NCBI RefSeq assembly: GCF_041081105.1 | Contig: NZ_CP163528.1 | Coordinates: 3,782,001 to 3,846,000, forward strand | DNA: 64,000 nt | Source: Promicromonospora sp. Populi | Lineage (GTDB): Bacteria > Actinomycetota > Actinomycetes > Actinomycetales > Cellulomonadaceae | Direction of reading: 5' to 3' | In this document: positions 52,944-60,717 of the stretch, in pieces | How the letters are laid out: each line of letters begins with the position of its first letter | How positions within the stretch are numbered: position 1 is the stretch's first letter | The notes under the pieces: model-generated | What the model was told of the DNA's origin: nothing | What the model saw: the letters and a program-made list of their open reading frames with translations, nothing else | The model's database searches: none | Position numbers and translations under genes: made by a program

Positions 52944-55064
52944 TCACCACGGCGACGGGGCCGGCGGTGCCACGGCGGGCGGGGTGTCGTTGCAGCTGAT
53001 GATGTTCGGCAGGTAGCGGCCTAGCCAGTTCGCGGGCCCGTCGCCCCAGGGCGTCATGGTCTGCCCGTCGTTGCCGCCCAGGTCGGTGAACGTGAACTCC
53101 GAGCCGTTCTCGAAGTCCCAGTTGAACGCCCCGCAGTTGTTGACCCCCGCCCAGCCGACGTTGCGCGCGTCGACGTTCTCGAACGACGCCGACCCTGCTG
53201 TCCGGGCGCTGACCACCGAGGTCCCCGCTCCGTCGACCCGGACGTCGCTGACCTGCAGCCCCTCGATCCGGTAGGCGTCCTTCACGCCGAACTCCGTGAC
53301 GAGCATGATCGCGTTGTACGTGCTGTCGAGGTAGTGGTCGCCGGTGACGGTGATGTCCGCGTCGATGCTGCGGTCCAGCGCGTAGAACCAGATCGAGCCG
53401 AGGCCGATCCGCCAGTTCAGGTCGAGGCCGCCCGCGCGCACCGTCGTGTTGTCGCGGAACGTGAGCGTGCCCTCGAACGGCTCCGCGCCGAAGCGCGCGC
53501 CGGCATGCAGCCCCGAGCCCTCACGGACCGGGTCGGCGACGAGGTTGCCCTCGACGGTGACGTCACGGCCCCCGTAGATGGCTATGCCGTTCGCGAGCAC
53601 CGGCGTCTGCACGGTGTTCTGAGCGAAGGTGTTGCCGCTGTTCTGGTCGACGTGCGCCCACATGGCCAGGGCGTCGTCGCCGGTGTTGCGGAAGAAGCTG
53701 TTCGTCACCGACGAGCCGGTCACGCCGCGGTGGAAGTTCACGCCGTCACCGATCTGGTCGGCCACGACGAGGTCCGAGACGTGCGTGTTCGACATCGGGC
53801 CGTCGAACCACAGGCCCACCTTGGTGCGGTGGATGTACAGGTCGGAGATGGTGGAGTCGCTCATCGCCCCGCCGACGCCGTTGACCTGGTCGGTGTCGAT
53901 GCGCTCGCGGACGTCGCCGACGATCGCGAAACCGGACAGGTGCACGTCGGACGAGCCGCCGTCGTCGGCGTACCTTCCGTAGAAGCCGACGCCGGTGTGG
54001 ACCGAGCCGTCGGGTGCCGGCTCGGCGAGCTCGACCTCGCGGCCGCGGACGATCGAGTGCCAGCTTCCCGCGCCCTTGATGGTGACGTCGTCGACCACCA
54101 CGTGCCGATTGACCTGGAAGGTGCCCGCGGGGATCCACAGCGTGCGCTCGTGCGCGGAGGCCCAGTCGACGGCGCGCTGGAACGCGGCGCCGGAGTCGCG
54201 CCGGCCGGTGGGGTCGGCGCCGAACAACAGCACGCTCACGGCGCCGCGCGGCTTGGCTGCCGCCCGCCCGACGAGCTCGGTGTCGAGCAGGTCGATGGTC
54301 GTGAGGTCCGCCGTCGCGCCGCGGGGGACTGCCAGGCGCACGACGTCGCCGGCCTGGTACTTCTTGCCCAGCAGGAGGCGCTGCTCGTCGTAGAAGTGGC
54401 TGGGCCGGAACGGCTTGACGAGCCAGTCGGGTGTTGCGGTGCCTGGCACGCACCCGCACTCCGGGTACCACCAGTCGGGCTGCTGCAGGTCGGCCTGCGG
54501 GTCGTTGCTGAACGGGTACGCGTTGTACAGCCAGGCGTATTCCGAGGTCAGCGTCAAGGTGCGGGCCGGGCCGGCGGGCACGAGGCGGCTGCCGCGCTCG
54601 CGCAGCACCCGCACGTCGAGCGGTGACGTGATGCCGCCGCCCTCCGGGGCGTCGGGGATCGAGTAGCGCACCGTGATCGCGTCGGCGTCGGCGGGGAGCG
54701 TGAAATCGACGTACTCCCCCTCGGCGAGCTGCACGGCGGAGCGCCCCGAGGCCTCGGCCGCGAGCGTGTAGGCGTCGCGGCTCTCGGCGAGCACCGTGCC
54801 GGTCGTCGTAGCGTTCTCCGCCTCCTGCTCGAGGAACGGCACGTCCGCGCCGCGGCCGGTGACGAGCGCCGGGTCGAGCCCGGCGCGGGTGACGACCGGG
54901 TCGTCCGCCGCGTCGTCAGGACGCGCCGAGGCCGTAGCCGTTGTTGCGGTGGTGGTGATCAGGACGGCGGCCAGCACGCCGGCGGCGAGCCGCGCGTCGA
55001 GGGAGCGTCGGGATCTAGGCCGTCGGGATCTAGGGACTGCTGGGGTGGGACCAAGGCGTGTCAT
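52944..55064 (-). CDS. Secreted beta-helix glycosidase, mycodextranase/GH87-like
   Basis: 706 residues from ATG 55064. A long twin-Arg-rich N-region (RSRRPRSRRS) and a hydrophobic core end near ASARPDD, so it is exported. A CBM6/35-like module follows at about 75-175 (EAENATTTGTVL, GEYVDFTLPADADAI). From about 275 (LFGADPTGRRDSGAAFQRAV) a right-handed beta-helix begins. The catalytic region resembles GH87 alpha-1,3-glucanases: IGDGVNFHRGVTGSSVTNS and then RNTGDDALAMWA, where Asp440 and Asp463-Asp464 are candidates for the acidic residues. It probably attacks alpha-1,3-glucan (fungal wall or biofilm). Family assignment rests on motif memory; GH55 or other pectin-lyase-like folds are alternatives. 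Confidence 0.68.
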   Translation of the reverse strand: MTRLGPTPAVPRSRRPRSRRSLDARLAAGVLAAVLITTTATTATASARPDDAADDPVVTRAGLDPALVTGRGADVPFLEQEAENATTTGTVLAESRDAYTLAAEASGRSAVQLAEGEYVDFTLPADADAITVRYSIPDAPEGGGITSPLDVRVLRERGSRLVPAGPARTLTLTSEYAWLYNAYPFSNDPQADLQQPDWWYPECGCVPGTATPDWLVKPFRPSHFYDEQRLLLGKKYQAGDVVRLAVPRGATADLTTIDLLDTELVGRAAAKPRGAVSVLLFGADPTGRRDSGAAFQRAVDWASAHERTLWIPAGTFQVNRHVVVDDVTIKGAGSWHSIVRGREVELAEPAPDGSVHTGVGFYGRYADDGGSSDVHLSGFAIVGDVRERIDTDQVNGVGGAMSDSTISDLYIHRTKVGLWFDGPMSNTHVSDLVVADQIGDGVNFHRGVTGSSVTNSFFRNTGDDALAMWAHVDQNSGNTFAQNTVQTPVLANGIAIYGGRDVTVEGNLVADPVREGSGLHAGARFGAEPFEGTLTFRDNTTVRAGGLDLNWRIGLGSIWFYALDRSIDADITVTGDHYLDSTYNAIMLVTEFGVKDAYRIEGLQVSDVRVDGAGTSVVSARTAGSASFENVDARNVGWAGVNNCGAFNWDFENGSEFTFTDLGGNDGQTMTPWGDGPANWLGRYLPNIISCNDTPPAVAPPAPSPW

Positions 55065-55201
55065 CGTCGACTCGGCTCTGTGGGCGGGCCGGCCAGGTGC
55101 CGGGCGACTGCGCTGCCGCATCCCGAGGGTAGGGCCCTGGACGGAGCGTGGGCAACCAGCCCATCGAGATTCTTCAGTCAGGCGTCGAGTTATTTCGTCG
55201 T

Positions 55202-56623
55202 CTACGCAAGCGGCTGCCCATCATGCGGATGGTCGCGGCGCCGGGCGGCCAGGACCGCCACCACCAGGGCGGGCACCAGCAGGGCTGCGCCTGCCGTGTT
55301 CACGGCCTCGAACCCGCCCCAGGCGAGCAGCGGGCCGGCGAGGGCCGCAGAACCCGCACCGAAGTAGTTCATCAGCGCGTCCGTCGCGCCCTGTAGCGGC
55401 AGCTTGACGTCCGGCTCCGCCACGGACGCCAGCACGGCCGACGACGCGATCACGCAGGCCGACCAGCCCAGCCCGAGCAGGACGAGCGCGACCGCCGTGA
55501 GCACCTCCGTGTCGAGGGCTGGACCGGCACTCCCGTGCCCGGCGTGCGCCCCGGTCTGCGCCCCGCCGTCGGGCACCAGTGCTGCCGCCGCGAAGCCCAG
55601 GGCGACCGCCGCGCCCTGCACCACAAGCCCGCCGGCGGCGACGCGTAGCGCGCCGAAGCGGTCGGCAAGCCACCCGAACACGGGGCTGAGCGCGAACATC
55701 CCCAGCACGTGCAGGCTGATCACGATGCCGACGAGCTGCAGCGACATCCCGCCGTGCTGCATGTGCACGGGGGTCATCACCATCACCATGATCATCACGC
55801 TGTGCGCCGCAGCGGTGGTCACCACGGCGAACCGTGCCCGCGGGTGTGCCCACGCCCACCGGAGCGCCGCGAGGGCTCCGGTGCGCTTCGGCGTGGCCCG
55901 CTTCGGCCCGGCGCGCTTCGCGCCGTCGGCCCGCCCGGTCTCCTGCCGGCCCACGGGGTCCCGGTAGAGAGCCGCCAGGAGCAGCCCGGCCAGCAGGTAG
56001 GCGATGACGGAGAAGAGATAGGGGCCGCCGAGGGCAGGCACGCCGAGCCCGCTGCCGACCACCGCGCCGGGCGCCGCGAGGTTGGGCCCCACCACCGAGC
56101 CGACGGTCGTGGACCACAGGACTATCGACATGGTCCGGGCCCGGGTGCCCGAACCGACGTTGTCGGCGGCCGCGTACCGGGACTGGAGGTTGGTCGCGTT
56201 CGCGACGCCGTAGAGCGTGAGCCCGACCAGCAGCACGACGAGCTGACCGAGCACCGCGGCGGTGACGATGAGCAGCGCGCCGGCCGTGGACAGGACGTAG
56301 CCGAGCGACAGCGCCCAGCGCCGTCCGCGAACCTGCGCGAGCGTCGCCAGCGGGATCGAGGCGACCGCCGCGGCGAGCACTCCCACGGCCTGGGCGAGGC
56401 CGGCCATGGACGTGCCGCCCAGGCTCTCGGCGAGCAGCGCGCCGACGGCGGCGCCGGACGCGACCCCGACACCGGCCAGCAGGTTGCTGAACACGAGCAC
56501 AACCAGGTTGCGGCGCGTGTGCGGCGAGCTCTCCGGCGTCGGCGGGGCCGCTTCGGCGGGCACTTCGGCGGTGTTCACGGCACCCTCGACGGTGGCCGGG
56601 ACCTCGGACGGCGGTTTCTCCAC
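55202..56623 (-). CDS. Major facilitator superfamily transporter
   Basis: 473 residues from GTG 56623 with GAGAGG 5 nt upstream. Twelve helices are predicted. The cytoplasmic loop between helices 2 and 3 (LAQVRGRRWALSLGYVLS) follows the GxxxDRxGRR pattern loosely, and the second half repeats it as GWLADRFGALRVA. A long basic loop (KRAGPKRATPKRTG) lies between the halves. Helix 7 is Met/His-rich (HSVMIMVMVMTPVHMQHGGMS), unusual and possibly metal related. The substrate is unknown; the fold resembles actinobacterial drug or metabolite exporters. No regulator is adjacent. Confidence 0.85.
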   Translation of the reverse strand: MEKPPSEVPATVEGAVNTAEVPAEAAPPTPESSPHTRRNLVVLVFSNLLAGVGVASGAAVGALLAESLGGTSMAGLAQAVGVLAAAVASIPLATLAQVRGRRWALSLGYVLSTAGALLIVTAAVLGQLVVLLVGLTLYGVANATNLQSRYAAADNVGSGTRARTMSIVLWSTTVGSVVGPNLAAPGAVVGSGLGVPALGGPYLFSVIAYLLAGLLLAALYRDPVGRQETGRADGAKRAGPKRATPKRTGALAALRWAWAHPRARFAVVTTAAAHSVMIMVMVMTPVHMQHGGMSLQLVGIVISLHVLGMFALSPVFGWLADRFGALRVAAGGLVVQGAAVALGFAAAALVPDGGAQTGAHAGHGSAGPALDTEVLTAVALVLLGLGWSACVIASSAVLASVAEPDVKLPLQGATDALMNYFGAGSAALAGPLLAWGGFEAVNTAGAALLVPALVVAVLAARRRDHPHDGQPLA

Positions 56624-56735
56624 GATTTCCTCTCATTGGCGTAGCACTGCCGGAACGGTAGACCGCTATGGGTTGCGGAAGTCATCGGATAGTGCGCGGT
56701 GACACGGCGTTCGAGGGGCCTGCACCGTCGTCGTC

Positions 56736-56757
56736 CACAGGTTCGTACACAGGTTCG
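56736..56757. repeat. Direct repeat CACAGGTTCG upstream of HU
   Basis: Two 10-bp copies (56736-56745 and 56748-56757) are spaced by 12 bp, about one helical turn, 140 bp upstream of the HU start. This is a possible binding site. Confidence 0.35.
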
Positions 56758-56897
56758 CGTGCGCCGTGAGCAGAAAGTTGCCCACGAATCGCCGTGGAAG
56801 TGCCTGTTCTCCGCGAATTCCTGCCGATCTGCTGGCAGTATGGGGCCTCGTCGTCGGGCGGGTACCGCCGCACGACGTGACCGATGAAGGGAACCGC

Positions 56898-57179
56898 ATG
56901 TCGCTCAACAAGTCCGAGCTCGTCTCGGCCATCGCCAGCAAGGCTGAGATCAACAAGACCGAGGCCGAGGCCGCGCTCAACGCCTTCCAGGAGGTGCTGA
57001 TCGAGTCGCTCGCCAAGGGTGAGGCCGTCAAGGTGACGGGCTTCCTCTCCGCCGAGCGCGTCGAGCGCGCCGCCCGCACGGGTCGTAACCCGCGCACTGG
57101 CGAGGAGATCTCGATCCCCGCGAACTTCGGTGTCAAGATCAGCGCCGGCTCGCTGCTGAAGAAGGCCGTCGCGAAGTGA
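56898..57179 (+). CDS. HU-family nucleoid protein
   Basis: 93 residues, the typical HU length; ATG 56898 follows GAAGGGA by 6 nt. It starts LNKSELVSAIASKAEINKTEAE, and the beta-arm region is VKVTGFLSAERVERAARTGRNPRTGEEISIPA (parts: RTGRNPRTGEEISIPA), with the conserved RNPRTGE motif that intercalates DNA. The C-terminus is KISAGSLLKKAVAK. It has no C-terminal Lys/Ala-rich tail as in mycobacterial HupB, so it is the short form. It bends and compacts DNA and is well expressed, fitting the strong site and strong terminator. Confidence 0.95.
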   Translation: MSLNKSELVSAIASKAEINKTEAEAALNAFQEVLIESLAKGEAVKVTGFLSAERVERAARTGRNPRTGEEISIPANFGVKISAGSLLKKAVAK

Positions 57180-57209
57180 CGCTTCGCCGCTGAGTGTTTT
57201 ACAGCGACG

Positions 57210-57245
57210 CGAAGGCCCGGTTCCTGAACAGGAACCGGGCCTTCG
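57210..57245 (+). terminator. Hairpin terminator after HU
   Basis: A 16-bp perfect stem (CGAAGGCCCGGTTCCT/AGGAACCGGGCCTTCG) with a GAAC loop lies 30 nt after the stop. Confidence 0.8.
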
Positions 57246-57268
57246 TACGGCTGGCCCCGCAGCCGGGG

Positions 57269-59797
57269 TTACAGGTCGCCCTTGCGTTCCAGGTAGCGCA
57301 TCGCGATCCAGCCCATCGGGACCCGGCCCCAGTAGGTGCACAGGCGGTACAGGATGGTCGCGGAGAAGGCGATGGTGGCGGGCACCCCCGCGGCCGTCAG
57401 GCCGGCCGTCAGGGCACCCTCGACACCGCCGAGGCCACCCGGCGTCGGGATGAGCGCGCCGAGCGCGTTACCCACGAGGTTGACGAGGGCGATGTCGACC
57501 AGCGAGAGCGACTGCCCGAACGCCGTGAGGCAGCACCACAGGGCGACGATGTAACCGAGCGTCATGATGAGGTTTCCCGCCACACCGAGCGCCAGCCGGC
57601 CGGGGTGGCTCAGCATCTGGGCCAGCCGGGGCCACACCTGGCGCAGCCTCGGCGCGATGATCCCCATGCCCCACCGCCGCACCTTCGGCACCAGCAGCGT
57701 CGCGACGACGCCGAGCGCTACGCTCCCCAGCGCGATCAGGACCGCCGGCGACGGCAGCTCCACGAGCGCCCCGGACCCCGTGAAGATCGACAGGGCCACG
57801 AGCAGCAGCACCGTGACGACGAACTGCGACACCTGCACCAGCGCCACGGTGGCCACAGCCATGGACATCGTGACGCCGCGCTGGGTCAGCAGCCGCAGGT
57901 TGAGCGCGGCGGGCCCGATGCCCGCGGGGGCGGCGAGCGCGACGAACGAGCCCGCCGCGGCCGTGAGCGTGGCCCGCCCGAGCGGCACCCGCGTCGGGGA
58001 GAAGGCGACGAGCGTGAGGCCGGCGCCGAACCAGGTGAGCACGGCGAGCGCGAAGGCCACGGCCACCCACCACGGGTTGGCCTCCCGCACGGCCCGGGCG
58101 ATCTCGTCGAAGTTGATGGTGGTGACGATGACGGCGACCGCGATGATCATCAGCGTCGTGGTCAGGACGGTGCGCGCGCTGAACCGGGAGATGCGCTGCG
58201 GCTGCACGCTGGCCTCGGGCAGACGCTCCACGAGCGCCCCGCGCAGCTCGCCCAGGAGGCCCTTCGCGCGCCGCACGTCCTCGCGGGTGGTCCGCGGCAG
58301 GGCGATCGACTGGATCAGGGGTCCGATGGCGGCGATGTCGGCGTCGGGCAGGGCACGGACCGCGGAGGCGACGGCGCGGCGGGGGCCGACCCGCAGCCCG
58401 ATGAGCGTGAGCATCTGCACGAGGTCGAGCCGCCGGGACAGAGGCGACGACGCGATGTCGCCCTGCTCCCAGCCTGTGATCCACACGTGCGGGCTGCCGT
58501 CCGGGTCCCGGTGGGTGAGCAGCACGTCCTGGGTCAGCGCGCGGTGCGTCAGGCCGGCGTCGTGCGCCCGGCCGAGCTGCTTCCAGGCCTCGGCGAGGAC
58601 GTCATCGTGCACCTGGTCGTCAGGCAGGTCGCGGAGCGAGACGGCGTGGGAGGCGTGCTCCAGGACCAGCGCTATCGAGTCGCCGAACTCGCCGATCCCC
58701 AGGAGCCGGGGCGTGCGGACGCCGGCGGCGGTTGCGGCATAGGACAGCAGCGCGGTGCGCTCGGCCACGGCCTTGAGCGAGATCGCGGCCCGGCCCTCGA
58801 TCCCGCGCAGGCGCAGGGCCCGCCACAGCCGCGTGATCATGCCGACTACCTGCCGGTCGCCGTCGAGCACCACTACGTCGCGGCGGACGCCGTCGTCGCA
58901 GTACAGGGCGTACACGCGGTTGTCGCCGGCGCGGCTCAGGGCGCGCGCCACCGGGTCGTCCGGGACCAGGTCCGGGGAGCTGTCCGTGTGGCTGTCCGTG
59001 TGGCCGGCCGAGGTGTGCACCCGGGTGAGCGACATCGGCGCGAAGCCGGCACGCCGCACCGCCATCACCAGCTCGGGCCCGTAGGCCCGCTCGCTGCGGA
59101 TGCCCGACACGTACTGCACTGCCGCGCCCGCGAGCCGGCCCAGCAGCAGCGCGACGAGCACACCCGGCAGCGACACCTGGCCCGTGATCAGCACGATCAG
59201 CAGGGCGGCGAACATCAGGTTCCACGAGATGCGCACCGTCCGACGCCGCGTGGCGGGCCCCGCGACGGTGAGCATCGCGGTCAGGGCAACGGCGTACTCG
59301 GGGATGGCCAGGACGTACCCGTTGCCGCGCTCCCACACCGACATGGTGCGCACGAGCTCGTCCGAGCCCAGGTTGCTGACCAGGATCGTGGTGAGGATGC
59401 CGATCAGCAGGCCGAGGGCGGCCGCCACGATGGACTCGACGATCTGCCGGCCGAGCCGGCGGACGCCCAGCTCGATCATCACGGCGACCGGGGCGAACAT
59501 GCTGACCAGGCCCTGCAGTACCGCCACGGGGACGAACAGGATCGCGGCCAGCAGGTCGTTGAAGCTCCGGACGTCCTCCGTGACGCCCTCGGTGGTGCCG
59601 TGCGCCACGACCGACAGGACCAGGACGCCCGCGATGCCGACGGCGCACGCGATCATCCAGACCAGCGCGCGCGGGTGCCGGACACGGTCCTCGGGGGTGT
59701 CGACGACCCGGACGAGGGTTGGCGCGGCGGACTCGGTAGGAGGTACGTCGGAGACTTCGGCACCGGCGTCTGCCCGGTCGGTGCGCGAGTTGGACAT
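57269..59797 (-). CDS. LPG-synthase-type flippase-like membrane protein with internal pseudokinase
   Basis: 842 residues from ATG 59797 (TAGAAT 7 nt upstream); the frame is open upstream but overlaps the CPBP gene. The N-terminal part has about six helices (47-230). A soluble central part (about 280-530) has a kinase-like fold: RTPRLLGIGEFGDSIALVLEH (here in pieces RTPRLLGIGEFGD, SIALVLEH), then LGRAHDAGLTHRALTQDVLL. The catalytic Asp of HRD is Ala (HRAL, 418-421), and the DFG Asp is missing (WITGWEQGD). The last 300 residues have seven to eight helices of the lysylphosphatidylglycerol synthase TM region (LPG_synthase_TM / UPF0104) with PAGIGPAALNLRLL and PTPGGLGGVEGAL. It probably moves or handles a lipid-linked substrate. 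Confidence 0.85.
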   Translation of the reverse strand: MSNSRTDRADAGAEVSDVPPTESAAPTLVRVVDTPEDRVRHPRALVWMIACAVGIAGVLVLSVVAHGTTEGVTEDVRSFNDLLAAILFVPVAVLQGLVSMFAPVAVMIELGVRRLGRQIVESIVAAALGLLIGILTTILVSNLGSDELVRTMSVWERGNGYVLAIPEYAVALTAMLTVAGPATRRRTVRISWNLMFAALLIVLITGQVSLPGVLVALLLGRLAGAAVQYVSGIRSERAYGPELVMAVRRAGFAPMSLTRVHTSAGHTDSHTDSSPDLVPDDPVARALSRAGDNRVYALYCDDGVRRDVVVLDGDRQVVGMITRLWRALRLRGIEGRAAISLKAVAERTALLSYAATAAGVRTPRLLGIGEFGDSIALVLEHASHAVSLRDLPDDQVHDDVLAEAWKQLGRAHDAGLTHRALTQDVLLTHRDPDGSPHVWITGWEQGDIASSPLSRRLDLVQMLTLIGLRVGPRRAVASAVRALPDADIAAIGPLIQSIALPRTTREDVRRAKGLLGELRGALVERLPEASVQPQRISRFSARTVLTTTLMIIAVAVIVTTINFDEIARAVREANPWWVAVAFALAVLTWFGAGLTLVAFSPTRVPLGRATLTAAAGSFVALAAPAGIGPAALNLRLLTQRGVTMSMAVATVALVQVSQFVVTVLLLVALSIFTGSGALVELPSPAVLIALGSVALGVVATLLVPKVRRWGMGIIAPRLRQVWPRLAQMLSHPGRLALGVAGNLIMTLGYIVALWCCLTAFGQSLSLVDIALVNLVGNALGALIPTPGGLGGVEGALTAGLTAAGVPATIAFSATILYRLCTYWGRVPMGWIAMRYLERKGDL

Positions 59798-59804
59798 ACT
59801 CGCG

Positions 59805-59810
59805 ATTCTA
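59805..59810 (-). promoter_or_regulatory. -10-like TAGAAT, leaderless start of the flippase-like gene
   Basis: On the minus strand the hexamer is followed by 7 nt and ATG 59797. Confidence 0.45.
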
Positions 59811-59904
59811 GGGCCGTTGGGGCTTACTTGACCGGAGGAGGGGGAATAATGCCTGGTATGTCCGGGGCGGGTCGGGGACGTCCCAGGTTTGGACCCGCGG
59901 GTTC

Positions 59905-60684
59905 TCAGCGGATACCGAGGGCCTCGCGCCACTCGGCGGGCACGAGGGCGTAACCCACGAAGGCCACCACGTCGAGCAGGGTGTGCGCGACGACGAGGGG
60001 CACGATGCGCCGTCGGCCCGCGGTCTGGAACCTGGGCGAGGTGTAGAACCACGAGAAGACGACGCCCATCACCACGTTGCCGAGGAACGGCCCGATGCCC
60101 TGGTACAGGTGGTACGACCCGCGCAGGAGCGAGCTGGCGACGATGAACTTCACGCGGTTCCAGCCGAGGTCCCGCGTGCGCTCGTACAGGTAGCCGACGG
60201 CGATGACCTCCTCCAGCAGGCCGTTCTGGAACGCGCTGAGCAGCAGCACCGGGATGGTCCACCAGTACGTGTCCAGGGCGCTCGCCTGGACCTCGACGGT
60301 GATGCCGAGCGCGCGGCCGAGCACGTAGAACGCGAGGCCCGGGATCCCGATGGCGGCGGCCAGCGCGAACCCCCAGCCGATGTCCCGGCCCGGACGGCTC
60401 CGGTCCAGGCCGAGACTGCGGACGGCGCTGCGGCCGGGCCCGCTGAGCAGGTACAGGGCCAGGGCCACCGGGACCAGTGCGAACCCGATGCTCAGCAGCT
60501 GGTAGACAAGATCGAGGTACGGGCGTTCGGACTGGCTCGCGTTGAGCGTGGCGGTCTGCTCGGCGAGTGGCGTGTCCGCGGTGAGGCGGGCGACGATGTT
60601 GACGAGTGCGTACACCGCTGACTGGCCCAGGCTGAGCCCGAGCACTATCCAGATCTCGGCGGCGACGCGACGCTTGGTAGGCAC
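59905..60684 (-). CDS. CPBP family intramembrane glutamic protease
   Basis: 259 residues from GTG 60684 (TATAAC 6 nt upstream). About seven helices are predicted. All three CPBP motifs are present: LLEEVIAVGYLYERTRD (EE pair, then Tyr/Arg), SSLLRGSYHLYQG (His) and VVAHTLLDVVAFV (His and Asp). The active-site residues are therefore intact, unlike the CPBP-like protein at 5.2 kb. The substrates are unknown; the family includes bacteriocin self-immunity and prenyl-protease relatives. It lies just upstream of the flippase-like gene on the same strand but 107 bp away with a separate start signal. Confidence 0.87.
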   Translation of the reverse strand: MPTKRRVAAEIWIVLGLSLGQSAVYALVNIVARLTADTPLAEQTATLNASQSERPYLDLVYQLLSIGFALVPVALALYLLSGPGRSAVRSLGLDRSRPGRDIGWGFALAAAIGIPGLAFYVLGRALGITVEVQASALDTYWWTIPVLLLSAFQNGLLEEVIAVGYLYERTRDLGWNRVKFIVASSLLRGSYHLYQGIGPFLGNVVMGVVFSWFYTSPRFQTAGRRRIVPLVVAHTLLDVVAFVGYALVPAEWREALGIR

Positions 60685-60690
60685 GGCCCC

Positions 60691-60696
60691 GTTATA
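60691..60696 (-). promoter_or_regulatory. -10-like TATAAC, start of CPBP gene
   Basis: On the minus strand the hexamer is followed by 6 nt and GTG 60684; the last base differs from TANNNT. Confidence 0.3.
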
Positions 60697-60717
60697 GCAG
60701 CCCCTGCTGGGCGGGGC

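Noticed and set aside
56728..56760. Replication origin or DnaA box cluster upstream of HU
   Set aside because: Only one imperfect box is seen, with no dnaA/dnaN genes and no AT-rich unwinding element.
57194..59953. 919-codon open frame on the plus strand
   Set aside because: It is antisense to the flippase-like gene; the His/Asp/Arg/Gln-rich composition is an artefact of GC bias.
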